NCBI GenBank assembly: GCA_002418705.1
Contig: DIEQ01000020.1
Coordinates: 20,470 to 43,899, forward strand
Source of the DNA: Mageeibacillus sp. UBA5770
GTDB taxonomy: Bacteria > Bacillota_A > Clostridia > Saccharofermentanales > Saccharofermentanaceae
DNA: 23,430 nt
Direction of reading: 5' to 3'
The notes below the pieces were generated by a model that did no database searches, was not told the DNA's origin, and saw only the letters and a program-made list of their open reading frames with translations. How positions within the stretch are numbered: position 1 is the stretch's first letter; each line of letters opens with the position of its first letter. Below, piece after piece: positions 7,868 through 17,292 of the stretch. A program made the position numbers and the translations under genes.

Positions 7868-8170
7868 TTATGAATCCTCCCAATATTTTTTTATTTCTTA
7901 GCTGCTGATCCGAGCTTTCAGTCAGCAGACAGACAGCTCTTCGTTTTGTCTGCTTATTGTTCATACCGGTAACTTAACAATAGAGTATTTGCGCGTATCA
8001 TGAGTGCATGATGTTGCGATAAATATTGGATACTTTTGCTATTTGTCTGTTTTTCATCCGTTCCGGAACAGGCGTACCCGATGTATCGGAATGCTGTATA
8101 CTTCTAATAAAGGCAGAATCATACGATTACCCCTAAGTCTTCCGGATGCTTTTCCAAAGGAGTCAGCCGC
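7868..8170. promoter_or_regulatory. Divergent control region between the sugar operon and its AraC regulator
   Basis: These 303 bases hold no gene. They contain an inverted repeat AGCAGACA (7924-7931) / TGTCTGCT (7947-7954), which would fold in the leader of the sugar operon. There is also a 6-4-6 perfect dyad ATCATG/CATGAT (7997-8012) and a small dyad CCGAT/ATCGG (8078-8089). A -10-like TATACT (8097-8102) faces the AraC gene. No strong -35 is seen on either strand, as expected if an activator is needed. I could not identify a clear catabolite-repression (cre) site. Confidence 0.5.
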
Positions 8171-9094
8171 ATGGAAAATGAATATATTAAGCACATCGAA
8201 GGCATGGATATTAAGTGCTTCCTGGTCTCGATCAGCAATCGGATACCTCACCTGCACAGAGATATGGAAATACTCTTTATTCTGGATGGTTCGGTCATTA
8301 TAAAATTGGCGGACAGTCAGCATATCCTGAAAAAGAACGATATTTTCCTGATTGAACGCAATGAAATCCACAGTCTTTTCAGAACGGATGAAGATAATCT
8401 GATATTAGCCGTTCAGTTTGACGTGAATTTCTGTAAGACATATTTCCCGGCTTTTTCCAGAATACACTTCCTGGACAGACACATTATCCCTTCAGAACAG
8501 CCGGAGGGCTGGGGAAAATTAAAGACATGTATAAAGGGGATCATATACGCCTATTCAATTAAGCAATCCGGCTATCCTCTGGAAATCATGAGCCTGCTTA
8601 ATTCCCTGTGCTATAACTTCATAACTTTATGCAGACACGAAGAAATGAACGAAGACATTTTTGCTTTGGAAGAAAGAACGACGAGGCGCCTGTCCCGAAT
8701 CATCGAGTATATCCACAACAATTATATGAACAAGGTTACTTTGACAGATTTGGCCAAAAAAGAGAATCTGGATATGTATTATCTTTCGCATTTCATCAAG
8801 AAATCACTTGGCATGTCATTTCAGCAATACCTCAATAAAGTCAGGCTGGATAAAGCTACCGAACTGATGCTGAACACTAATAGACGCAAGCTTGATATCT
8901 GCCTGGAAAGCGGCTTTTCGGATTACCGCTACTTAACCAAGGCATTTGTGAAAGAATATGGCTGCAGTCCGTCGGAATACAAAATCCAGTACAAAAACCA
9001 CAAAACACATTCGCAAGATCAATCAAATGATGACCAGCATATCGTTGCCGGAATGGAACTGGCGTTTGACAGAACCATGAGTTATCTCAAATGA
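8171..9094 (+). CDS. AraC-family transcriptional regulator
   Basis: A 307-residue regulator. The N-terminal half (about residues 1-130) has a cupin-like sugar-sensing pattern, with RIPHLHRDMEILFILDGS and an NEIHSLF strand. The C-terminal 100 residues form the double helix-turn-helix DNA-binding domain. The first helix-turn-helix (VTLTDLAKKENLDMYYLSHF) precedes KKSLGMSFQQYLNKVRLDKA, and the second ends in the hallmark GFSDYRYLTKAFVKEYGCSP. AAGGAG lies 7 bases before the ATG. It is divergent from the isomerase-kinase-dehydrogenase operon, the normal arrangement for a local activator responding to the sugar. It ends 6 bases before the convergent exchanger gene, with no terminator in the gap. Confidence 0.92.
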   Translation: MENEYIKHIEGMDIKCFLVSISNRIPHLHRDMEILFILDGSVIIKLADSQHILKKNDIFLIERNEIHSLFRTDEDNLILAVQFDVNFCKTYFPAFSRIHFLDRHIIPSEQPEGWGKLKTCIKGIIYAYSIKQSGYPLEIMSLLNSLCYNFITLCRHEEMNEDIFALEERTTRRLSRIIEYIHNNYMNKVTLTDLAKKENLDMYYLSHFIKKSLGMSFQQYLNKVRLDKATELMLNTNRRKLDICLESGFSDYRYLTKAFVKEYGCSPSEYKIQYKNHKTHSQDQSNDDQHIVAGMELAFDRTMSYLK

Positions 9095-9100
9095 GAATCC

Positions 9101-10093
9101 TTACACTGCACCCACTATTTTGTATGCCATGTAGAGTAAATATACACCTACAAAAAGAATACCGGACAGCCTTGAAATTTTTTTATGCAGAAACGAGGGA
9201 ATAAATAGAAGGACCGTCGTAAAAATCATAAAGCCAATGTCGAGAAACACATCAGGACTGATGACGATCGGGGCCAGGCTGCTGCTAAGTCCCATGACAA
9301 AAAGTATGTTAAAAATATTGCTGCCAATTATATTGCCGACAGCGATACCTTCTTCCTTGCGAAACGCAGCGACCAGACAAGTTACCAGTTCCGGCAGTGA
9401 CGTTCCAAGCGCGATTATTGTAAGACCTATGAATCTGTCACTGAGACCAAGTGTCTGTGCGATAGCGACCGCACTGTCTACTGTCAGGTTACTGCCCAAG
9501 ACAAGCGCGGCCAGTCCCAGTAAAAGCAGCAGTACAAGCTTCCCCTTGCTTTCTGCTTTTTCAATTGGATCTGCCAATGATCCTTTTCGATCATCATCCG
9601 GTCGCGCCTCCTGCTCATCACTGTCTTTGGCTTTCTGAACTGCAGCAAGCTCTTTTGACGATAACCCCAGATATATTATGAAAACCAGGAATCCCACCAG
9701 CAAAATGATCGACTCGAATCGTGACAGGATCAGCCCGGTAAACAACATGAGCGCAAAAGCTGTCTGTATAAAAAAGGATATTGGTATCTCTCGTTTTACA
9801 ACTGGAGCAGCAACTTTAATCGGCTGTATAATAGCTGCAAGGCCAAGAATAAGTGTTATATTTGTTATAGAGCTTCCAATAACATCACCAAGAGTGATTT
9901 GATTGGCGCCCTTAATACCGGCAAAAATACCAATTGCTGCCTCAGGAGCACTTGTACCAAAGGCAACAACGGAAATTCCGACAATGAATAACGGAACACC
10001 TAATAAGCCTGCCAATTTGGAAGCAGATCCAACAAACAAATCAACACCTTTAATCAGGAGTGCCAGACCAATTATCAATAATACGAAATTCAC
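9101..10093 (-). CDS. Na+/Ca2+ exchanger (CaCA) family membrane protein
   Basis: A 330-residue cation/Ca2+ antiporter of the YrbG type. It consists of two inverted five-helix repeats joined by an acidic/basic loop (about residues 150-185). Both alpha-repeat ion-site motifs are present. The first is VVAFGTSAPEAAIGI with GDVIGSSITNITLILG; the second is IIALGTSLPELVTCL with GNIIGSNIFNILFVMG. The paired acidic residues in SAPE and SLPE are the expected cation ligands. The start is GTG at 10093, with GAGG 5 bases upstream; no nearer ATG fits. It lies 15 bases after the CLC gene and should be co-transcribed with it. It would expel Ca2+ (or another cation) at the cost of the Na+ or H+ gradient. The exact coupling ion cannot be read. 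Confidence 0.88.
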   Translation of the reverse strand: MNFVLLIIGLALLIKGVDLFVGSASKLAGLLGVPLFIVGISVVAFGTSAPEAAIGIFAGIKGANQITLGDVIGSSITNITLILGLAAIIQPIKVAAPVVKREIPISFFIQTAFALMLFTGLILSRFESIILLVGFLVFIIYLGLSSKELAAVQKAKDSDEQEARPDDDRKGSLADPIEKAESKGKLVLLLLLGLAALVLGSNLTVDSAVAIAQTLGLSDRFIGLTIIALGTSLPELVTCLVAAFRKEEGIAVGNIIGSNIFNILFVMGLSSSLAPIVISPDVFLDIGFMIFTTVLLFIPSFLHKKISRLSGILFVGVYLLYMAYKIVGAV

Positions 10094-10108
10094 ATTTACC
10101 TCAAATCT

Positions 10109-11359
10109 TTATTTGGGAATAGTTGTAATATTTCTTGTTCTCTGCAAGGGATAAATTGAGCGGTTCCCATTAATTATATACGCTAAACTGCAGACTGCAA
10201 AAAACAGCGGCAGATACTGATACCCGAATACCTCTGCCCCTATGAAAATCGGTGCGAAATATGTGTTGGTCGCGCTGCCGAACACAGCTGCATAACCCAG
10301 AGCTGCTGCTAATAAGACCGGGAATCCCAGGGGAACCGCAATAGCAGCACCAAGTGAAGCACCGACTGCAAATAACGGCGTTACTTCTCCGCCCTGATAT
10401 CCTGCTGACAAGGTAATAATGGTGAGCAGCATTTTAAGCAGCCAATCAAAATTATTAACCGTCCCGCCGGCAAAAATTTCGTCAATCAGATTCGTCCCAA
10501 GGCCGGAATAACGCCCCATGAAACATACAACAGACACAACACTGACAAAAACTCCGACGATGGCAATTCGCTTTATGGGATTCTTGATCAAGTCGGCAAA
10601 AATCCGTTTGGTCTTATGCAGAAGAAATGCAAACAGACCGCCGGCTACGCCAAAAACAAGGCCAAGAACAATTAGTTTCCAAATTGTCGAGTATGTGAAA
10701 TCTACAGTATCCACGATCGTAACGCTGAACTTTTCGAGTCCGAGGAGGCCTGAAACATAGCTTGCAAAATACGAAGAAATGAGCGAAGGGAATAATGCCT
10801 CGTGTATGATTTCGCCTGCTGTTAATACTTCTACGGCAAATAACACAGCTGCAATCGGAGTCCGAAACAATCCGGCAAAACCGGCGGCCATACCGGTCAC
10901 AAGTAAAATCCTGGCGGCATTTTTTATCAGCAGCTTCTTTCCAAAAAGGTTACCAACCGTCGCACCGATCTGTACCGCAACGCCTTCGCGCCCCGCACTT
11001 CCGCCGAACAGGTGAGTCAGCCAGGTACTGATGATAACAAACGGTATCATTCTCTTCGGAATCTGCTCAAGCTCACCATGTCCGGCCTCAAATACCAAAG
11101 TCATACCTTTGTCACTGTTAGTCCCGTATTTTTTATAAATATATTGAATCAGCACACCCGCTGCCGCAAGAAATGGGATAAGAAAAATGAAATAGGTCTG
11201 TCTGAACGAGGTGATGGAAAGAAGTACAAGCCCGAATCCGGCATCAAGTGCTCCGACAACAACTCCGATAATGGCTGCTAAAACAGCCATTACCAAAATT
11301 GGCCAGAATTTGTCAAAAGCATGTATTCCTGTTTCGCGTATTCGGTTAATTCTTTGCAT
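10109..11359 (-). CDS. CLC-family anion antiporter, fluoride-type (CLC-F) signature
   Basis: A 416-residue CLC membrane protein. The gating-glutamate motif reads GGSAGREGVAVQIG, rather than the GREGP form of chloride CLCs. The later conserved block reads GYQGGEVTPLFAVGASLG, rather than GxFxP. Both are features I associate with the CLC-F fluoride/proton antiporters. It would therefore lower cytoplasmic fluoride, though plain chloride transport cannot be excluded. I start it at ATG 11359, preceded by AGAAGGA 8 bases upstream; an in-frame TTG at 11389 lacks a ribosome site. It heads a two-gene operon with the Na+/Ca2+ exchanger-family gene, and its promoter overlaps that of the divergent ATPase operon. 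I saw no fluoride riboswitch in its leader. Confidence 0.82.
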   Translation of the reverse strand: MQRINRIRETGIHAFDKFWPILVMAVLAAIIGVVVGALDAGFGLVLLSITSFRQTYFIFLIPFLAAAGVLIQYIYKKYGTNSDKGMTLVFEAGHGELEQIPKRMIPFVIISTWLTHLFGGSAGREGVAVQIGATVGNLFGKKLLIKNAARILLVTGMAAGFAGLFRTPIAAVLFAVEVLTAGEIIHEALFPSLISSYFASYVSGLLGLEKFSVTIVDTVDFTYSTIWKLIVLGLVFGVAGGLFAFLLHKTKRIFADLIKNPIKRIAIVGVFVSVVSVVCFMGRYSGLGTNLIDEIFAGGTVNNFDWLLKMLLTIITLSAGYQGGEVTPLFAVGASLGAAIAVPLGFPVLLAAALGYAAVFGSATNTYFAPIFIGAEVFGYQYLPLFFAVCSLAYIINGNRSIYPLQRTRNITTIPK

Positions 11360-11412
11360 AACGATCATCCTTCTCTGATAATATATCAATAAGAAACTGC
11401 AAATATTTCATT

Positions 11413-11441
11413 ATAGTAGTAAAGCTTGCCTTGTATGTCAA
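11413..11441 (-). promoter_or_regulatory. Promoter of the CLC/exchanger operon
   Basis: On the minus strand a perfect -35 TTGACA (11441-11436) is followed after 17 bases by TACTAT (11418-11413). An overlapping TATAAT (11415-11410) sits at 20 bases and is too far by itself. The predicted start lies at about 11405, leaving a leader of about 45 bases before the ATG at 11359. The -35 lies inside the spacer of the opposing ATPase promoter. Confidence 0.7.
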
Positions 11442-11454
11442 ATATTCCTATAAT
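11426..11454 (+). promoter_or_regulatory. Promoter of the N-ATPase operon
   Basis: TTGCCT (11426-11431) and a perfect TATAAT (11449-11454) lie exactly 17 bases apart. Transcription would start near 11461, about 50 bases before the beta-subunit ATG. A 12-bp perfect palindrome AAGTAATTACTT (11457-11468) covers the expected start point and could be an operator. Confidence 0.72.
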
Positions 11455-11458
11455 ATAA

Positions 11459-12913
<1,455 letters not shown>

Positions 12914-12944
12914 AAGCACTGCTTAACCCCCGGGAGGAGTCATT

Positions 12945-13343
12945 ATGGATACCATCAGACTCACAGTCAACCTTCCCGATCAAATCTTTGTGCGGGAGAC
13001 AAACGTCATCCGAATCGTTGCTGAATCGCTTGAAGGTTCGTTCGGGATACTGCCGCACAGACGGGACTGCATGACTGCACTTACGCCGGGCATTATGGTA
13101 TATGAGATTGCAGGAAAGGGGGAGCAATATCTTGCTGTCGACGAAGGTGTGCTGATAAAGACCGGACTGGACGTGACTGTCGCTGTTCGCAGCGCTGTTG
13201 GCGGGCACGATCTCCATATACTCCGCAGCCAGGTTGAAGAGACATTTGTGAGTCAGGGCGAACAGGCGCAGAGCGTGCGTTTCGTACTTGAAAAGATTGA
13301 AGACGATTTCATAAGAATGATGAGTGAGCTTCAAAATGAATAA
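12945..13343 (+). CDS. atpC: N-type ATPase subunit epsilon
   Basis: A 132-residue central-stalk subunit. The N-terminal beta-sandwich keeps the family pattern: a bottom-loop phrase EGSFGILPHRRDCMTALTPG (about residues 25-45) and then AVDEGVLIKTGLDVTV (about 65-80). A C-terminal helical part (about 90-130) could act as the inhibitory hairpin. It lies 31 bases after beta with a strong GGGAGGAG ribosome site. Epsilon directly after beta at the front of the operon follows the N-ATPase order. Its last 8 bases overlap the start of atpQ. Confidence 0.92.
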   Translation: MDTIRLTVNLPDQIFVRETNVIRIVAESLEGSFGILPHRRDCMTALTPGIMVYEIAGKGEQYLAVDEGVLIKTGLDVTVAVRSAVGGHDLHILRSQVEETFVSQGEQAQSVRFVLEKIEDDFIRMMSELQNE

Positions 13344-13668
13344 GAAAGAGATACTCTCAAAGCACGAGACCGAGATTATCGGGAAAATCGAAAAAAAATC
13401 AGAGCGCAAACTCCGGGCACGTAAAGATCCGGATAATAAGATCTGGCTCGGACTTGGGATGATGGGCCTGGTCGGGTGGTCTATAACCGTTCCGACGCTT
13501 GCCGGAATACTGATCGGAATATGGGTCGACAGCATGAAAATCAGCCCGTTTTCCTGGACACTCATGCTGCTTCTGGCGGGACTGACGCTTGGCTGCATTA
13601 ACGTCTGGTACTGGCTAAGCAAACAGGATAAGGACATTCATGACGAGGAGGATCACCATGACAAATGA
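13336..13668 (+). CDS. atpQ: N-ATPase accessory membrane protein AtpQ (AtpI-like)
   Basis: A 110-residue protein. A charged N-terminus (about residues 1-35, many Lys/Glu) is followed by two membrane helices (about 40-65 and 70-95). The phrase GWSITVPTLAGILIGIWVD (about residues 43-62) matches the AtpI/'ATPase gene 1' family, whose members help assemble or supply ions to the membrane sector. An acidic, His-containing tail ends the protein. The ATG at 13336 overlaps the epsilon stop by 8 bases; an in-frame GTG at 13324 lacks a good ribosome site. The position between epsilon and AtpR is the N-ATPase arrangement. Its precise job is not settled for the family. Confidence 0.85.
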   Translation: MNKKEILSKHETEIIGKIEKKSERKLRARKDPDNKIWLGLGMMGLVGWSITVPTLAGILIGIWVDSMKISPFSWTLMLLLAGLTLGCINVWYWLSKQDKDIHDEEDHHDK

Positions 13669-13975
13669 AATGCTAATGTTATTCATATCACTTATAGCAG
13701 GTATGGTACTGGGCTTTATATTCTTTGCCGGTCTTTGGCTGACAATCAGGAAAGGCGTCACGTCACGGTATCCGGCTGTTTGGTTTATCGTGAGCTTAAT
13801 CGTCCGCACGGGCATAACGGTCGTCGGATTCTACTTCGTTACTGATCAGAAGTGGCAGCGAATGATTTTTTGCCTTACCGGCTTTGTTCTGATGCGGCTG
13901 ATTGTTACAAAGAAAGCAAAGTCAGCCAGGGCAACACCGCCGGGCGAGGAGGTGCCGCATGAATATAAGTCCTGA
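13658..13975 (+). CDS. atpR: N-ATPase accessory membrane protein AtpR
   Basis: A 105-residue protein with three hydrophobic segments: about residues 5-27, 42-62 and 68-85. In-membrane arginines include VRTGITVVGFYFV and VLMRLIV; a conserved membrane Arg is a feature of AtpR in N-ATPases. This protein occurs only with N-ATPases, which makes it a diagnostic marker. I start it at ATG 13658, which has GAGGAGGA 6 bases before it and overlaps the atpQ stop by 11 bases. Its own stop lies 17 bases inside the a-subunit gene. The function is not established; I identify it from position and topology rather than a strong motif. Confidence 0.8.
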   Translation: MTNEMLMLFISLIAGMVLGFIFFAGLWLTIRKGVTSRYPAVWFIVSLIVRTGITVVGFYFVTDQKWQRMIFCLTGFVLMRLIVTKKAKSARATPPGEEVPHEYKS

Positions 13976-14654
13976 TCAGACAATCCTGTGGGAGTCTGAG
14001 TATATACATATTAACCTGACAATAGTAACGACATGGGGAATTATGCTTCTGCTTGTCATCATTTCTTTTCTGGTTACGCGCAGGATCAGGGAGGACAGCC
14101 ATCCAAAGCGCTGGCAGAGTATTTTGGAAACCATTGTTCTGACTATCCGCGATCAGATTAAAGATGTAGGGCTGCAGGATCCCGTTGCATATCTGCCTTT
14201 CCTCGGTACAATATTCCTCTTCATTGCCGCATCAAGCCTGCTGACTGTTATTCCCGGATACCAGCCGCCTACAGCTTCTTTATCCACTACTACAGCCCTG
14301 GCGGTCTGCGTGTTTGTCGCAGTCCCATTCTTCGGGATACGTTCGCAGGGTCCCGTGAACTATCTGAAGTCGTACTTCAAGCCAACTGCATTCCTTCTGC
14401 CTTTCAATATTATCGGTGAATTATCGCGCACCCTCGCTCTCGCGGTACGCCTATTCGGCAATATGATGAGCGGGGTTATGGTAGTTGGAGTCCTTCTGAT
14501 GGTTGCACCTTTGCTGTTTCCCGTTCTGATGACTGTTCTCGGACTGATCACCGGAATGGTACAGGCATATATTTTCTCAATTCTGGCAGCCGTATATATA
14601 GCAGCAAGTACCCAATCCCACGAAAAGACGCGCATCAGAAAGAAGGTCACCTGA
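13959..14654 (+). CDS. atpB: N-type ATPase membrane subunit a
   Basis: A 231-residue ion-channel (stator) subunit. The essential arginine is Arg164 in ELSRTLALAVRLFGNMMSG, matching Arg210 of E. coli subunit a. The other conserved helix has GMVQAYIFSILAAVYI with Gln202. Five to six membrane helices are visible, starting at about residue 17. It forms the two ion half-channels against the c ring. The ATG at 13959 follows GAGGAGG and overlaps the atpR stop by 17 bases. The protein ends with a basic tail (KTRIRKKV). Confidence 0.95.
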   Translation: MNISPDQTILWESEYIHINLTIVTTWGIMLLLVIISFLVTRRIREDSHPKRWQSILETIVLTIRDQIKDVGLQDPVAYLPFLGTIFLFIAASSLLTVIPGYQPPTASLSTTTALAVCVFVAVPFFGIRSQGPVNYLKSYFKPTAFLLPFNIIGELSRTLALAVRLFGNMMSGVMVVGVLLMVAPLLFPVLMTVLGLITGMVQAYIFSILAAVYIAASTQSHEKTRIRKKVT

Positions 14655-14680
14655 TCCGCAGTCAGTAAGAAGGAGGAATT

Positions 14681-14962
14681 ATGGACAGTTCAACAGCAAT
14701 AGCCGTCACCTCTTTAATTGTCGCCGGGTTTACAATCACGATTGGCACAATCGGGCCTGCAATCGGAGAAGGCCGGGCCGTCTCAACAGCACTTACCGCA
14801 CTTGCACAGCAGCCGGACGCCTCCCCCGTCATCACACGAACCCTGTTCGTAGGACTAGCCATGGTAGAATCAACTGCTATCTATTGTCTGGTTGTGACAA
14901 TGATACTCATCTTCGTGAATCCATTTTGGAATTACTTTATCGCACTTGCTGCAGGAAGTTAG
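14681..14962 (+). CDS. atpE: N-type ATPase rotor subunit c, Na+-type ligands with two carboxylates
   Basis: A 93-residue hairpin of two helices joined by the polar loop near LAQQPDA. The ion-binding helix reads VESTAIY, giving Glu63, Ser64, Thr65 and Tyr68. These match the full Na+ ligand set known from Ilyobacter tartaricus. Helix 1 reads GPAIGEG, so Glu30 stands where sodium c subunits carry Gln32. N-ATPase c subunits typically carry a carboxylate in each helix. Na+ transport is the usual reading. However, the two-carboxylate Burkholderia pseudomallei N-type ring was reported to be proton-specific, so the ion remains open. The ribosome site AAGGAGGA is strong, 26 bases after the a subunit. 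Confidence 0.95.
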   Translation: MDSSTAIAVTSLIVAGFTITIGTIGPAIGEGRAVSTALTALAQQPDASPVITRTLFVGLAMVESTAIYCLVVTMILIFVNPFWNYFIALAAGS

Positions 14963-14966
14963 ACGT

Positions 14967-15764
14967 ATGCTTATTGATTGGTTTACCGTTATTGCACAGA
15001 TAATTAATTTCTTGATCCTTGTCTGGCTGATGAAGAAATTTCTTTATAAACCGATTCTCCGGACAATTGACAGACGCGAAAAACGCATAGCGGACCAGCT
15101 GGCCGAAGCAGCGGGCAATCGCGAGGAAGCAGAGCGTCTGACAGTTGAACTGCGGCAAAAAAGAGAAATTTTCGATCAGGAGTATGCCTCACGTGTTGAA
15201 GAAATGAACCGGGAGATTCAAACGATACGGGAGGAGCATCTTTCGGTGGTGAGGAACGAGACCACACTCTTGAAAAAGCAGCAATCACATACTATTGAGA
15301 GAGAATCCATCGAGTTTGAAAATTCATTTCGGCAGGAACTAGGCAGGACTGTAACCGCAATTGCCAGCAAATTAATGCTTGATCTCGCTGACGAAGCCAT
15401 CGAAGACAAAATGATTAATGTTTTTCTAGCCAGGCTTTCAGATCCCGGCATGAAACCTGACAGACATCAGCTTGACGATCTGAAGAAGCATCCGCGCATC
15501 GTGGTAACGAGTGCTTATGAATTATCGCCTGGGCAGCGCAGCAGGATCGAGACAGCACTGACTGAATGGCTTGCCTCACCGCACAAGATCGACTTCGAGC
15601 ACGAGCCGAATTTAATTTGTGGTATCGAAGTATGGTTCGGCGGCTATAAAGCTGCCTGGAATATCGCTGATTATCTTCAGACCCTCAAAAAAACCGTCGA
15701 ATCCTCCGGTGTCCGCTTCCCGGAACAGAATGGGGCTGATCCTATTGGAACAAAAAAACCTTAA
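14967..15764 (+). CDS. atpF: N-type ATPase subunit b with delta-like C-terminal domain
   Basis: A 265-residue peripheral-stalk subunit, far longer than the usual b of about 160. One N-terminal membrane helix (about residues 7-22) leads to FLYKPILRTIDRREKRIADQ and a long charged coiled coil (about 32-150). The last part (about 176-245) reads IVVTSAYELSPGQRSRIETA, then EPNLICGIEVWFGG and IADYLQTL. This follows the C-terminal pattern of subunit delta (V.SA..Ls..Q, ...LiGGi.i..., L..L). No separate delta gene exists in the operon, so the protein seems to supply both stalk and delta roles. I start it at ATG 14967, after the c stop, with AGGAAG upstream; a longer frame start at 14946 would overlap c. 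Confidence 0.9.
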   Translation: MLIDWFTVIAQIINFLILVWLMKKFLYKPILRTIDRREKRIADQLAEAAGNREEAERLTVELRQKREIFDQEYASRVEEMNREIQTIREEHLSVVRNETTLLKKQQSHTIERESIEFENSFRQELGRTVTAIASKLMLDLADEAIEDKMINVFLARLSDPGMKPDRHQLDDLKKHPRIVVTSAYELSPGQRSRIETALTEWLASPHKIDFEHEPNLICGIEVWFGGYKAAWNIADYLQTLKKTVESSGVRFPEQNGADPIGTKKP

Positions 15765-17292
15765 AGATGTATATCAGGACACATTTCAAAATATCACCAG
15801 CCGGATATCCGAACCCGTCCGGCATCCTGAGCTTTTGGAAGCAGGGCGAATTATTTCTGTGTCTCCGGCTATCGCAAGGGTTGAAGGATTGAATCAGGTC
15901 GGTTCGGAAGAATTGGTTCAATTCGCCAACGGCGGCTATGGGATGGTATTCAGTATGGACGAGACTGCAGTCGGTGTTGTCCTTTTATGTGATCATGCTG
16001 GAGTGAACGCTGGCGAAGAAGTGTGGCGCACTGGTCGAATTCTAGATATCCCTGTCGGTACGGATCTGCTGGGCCGCGTTATTGATCCTCTTGGTCAGTG
16101 CCTGGATCACGGAGGCTCACTTTTTGGAGCTGAACGCATGACCATTGAAAATCCAGCCCCGACGATCATGGACCGCCTTCCTGTTACCGAACCCCTCCAG
16201 ACTGGTATTAAAGTTATCGACGCGATGATTCCTATCGGTCGTGGTCAGCGCGAATTGATTATCGGCGATAGAAAAACAGGTAAAACCTCCATTGCTATAG
16301 ACACGATCATTCACCAGAGGGACGAAAACGTTGTTTGTATATACTGTGCTATCGGCCAGCGCTCAGGCTCCGTTGCTCATGTTATTGATGTTCTTCGCCG
16401 CAGCAAGGCAATGGACTATACAGTCGTTGTGTCGGCAGAAAGCAACGGACCTGCGGGTCTGACATACATAGCGCCATATGCAGCAACCAGTATCGCTGAA
16501 AGCTTCATGAAGAAAGGGAAAGACGTCCTGATTGTTTATGATGATTTGACCCAGCATGCAAGAGCGTACCGTGAACTTGCGCTGCTGCTGCGCCGGCCTC
16601 CGGGAAGAGAAGCTTTTCCGGGTGATATTTTCTATATTCATGCTAAACTTTTAGAACGTTCCACACATGTCAAAAAACATCTTGGCGGTGGTTCTATTAC
16701 CGCTCTGCCTATCGTAGAAACAGAGGCACAAAACATATCCGCCTACATACCTACAAATTTGATTTCTATTACTGACGGACAAATTTACCTGTCGCCCGGG
16801 TTGTTTGCTCTAGGCATCCTTCCTGCCGTTGATGTAGGAAAATCTGTCTCAAGAGTAGGAGGCAAGGCCCAGAGGCCTGCTTACCGTTCCATCGTAGGTG
16901 ACTTGAAACTTGAGTTCGCACAGTACGAGGAGCTCGAGACATTTGTCCGCTTCGGAGCAAGGCTTGATGAATCATCAAGTCATATCATTGAACGAGGCCG
17001 CAGGATCCAGGCCTGTCTAAGGCAAGATGAACATGACACACTTTCCGTCGAAGAGCAGCTCCTGCTGTTGTCCGCCTTGAAAGATGGTCAATTTGACCCA
17101 ATACCGGTTGATGATGTCCCTTCTGCGGAACAAATGGTGTGCAAGGCTGCAATCCAGATAGACAGGGAATTATCTCACAGGATGCGCAGCACACGATTAA
17201 GCGATGATGATCGTGAAGCAATGCTTGCACTATCCGGGCAGGCACTGAAAAATTTCATGCTTCAACATAGAATTGAGGGTCACAATGAGTGA
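15730..17292 (+). CDS. atpA: N-type ATPase subunit alpha
   Basis: A non-catalytic head subunit of about 520 residues. It shows the N-terminal barrel phrase IISVSPAIARVEGLNQV, the P-loop GDRKTGKTS (about residue 179), IYCAIGQRSGSVA, VYDDLTQHARAYRELALLLR and RRPPGREAFPGD. The arginine-finger region is SVSRVGGKAQ. The start is uncertain: ATG 15730 (MGLILLEQKN) lacks a strong ribosome site, and TTG 15745, with GGGG 9 bases ahead, is a good alternative. Either way the gene overlaps the 3' end of b by 20-35 bases. Alpha after b and before gamma is the N-ATPase order. It ends overlapping gamma by 8 bases. Confidence 0.95.
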   Translation: MGLILLEQKNLKDVYQDTFQNITSRISEPVRHPELLEAGRIISVSPAIARVEGLNQVGSEELVQFANGGYGMVFSMDETAVGVVLLCDHAGVNAGEEVWRTGRILDIPVGTDLLGRVIDPLGQCLDHGGSLFGAERMTIENPAPTIMDRLPVTEPLQTGIKVIDAMIPIGRGQRELIIGDRKTGKTSIAIDTIIHQRDENVVCIYCAIGQRSGSVAHVIDVLRRSKAMDYTVVVSAESNGPAGLTYIAPYAATSIAESFMKKGKDVLIVYDDLTQHARAYRELALLLRRPPGREAFPGDIFYIHAKLLERSTHVKKHLGGGSITALPIVETEAQNISAYIPTNLISITDGQIYLSPGLFALGILPAVDVGKSVSRVGGKAQRPAYRSIVGDLKLEFAQYEELETFVRFGARLDESSSHIIERGRRIQACLRQDEHDTLSVEEQLLLLSALKDGQFDPIPVDDVPSAEQMVCKAAIQIDRELSHRMRSTRLSDDDREAMLALSGQALKNFMLQHRIEGHNE

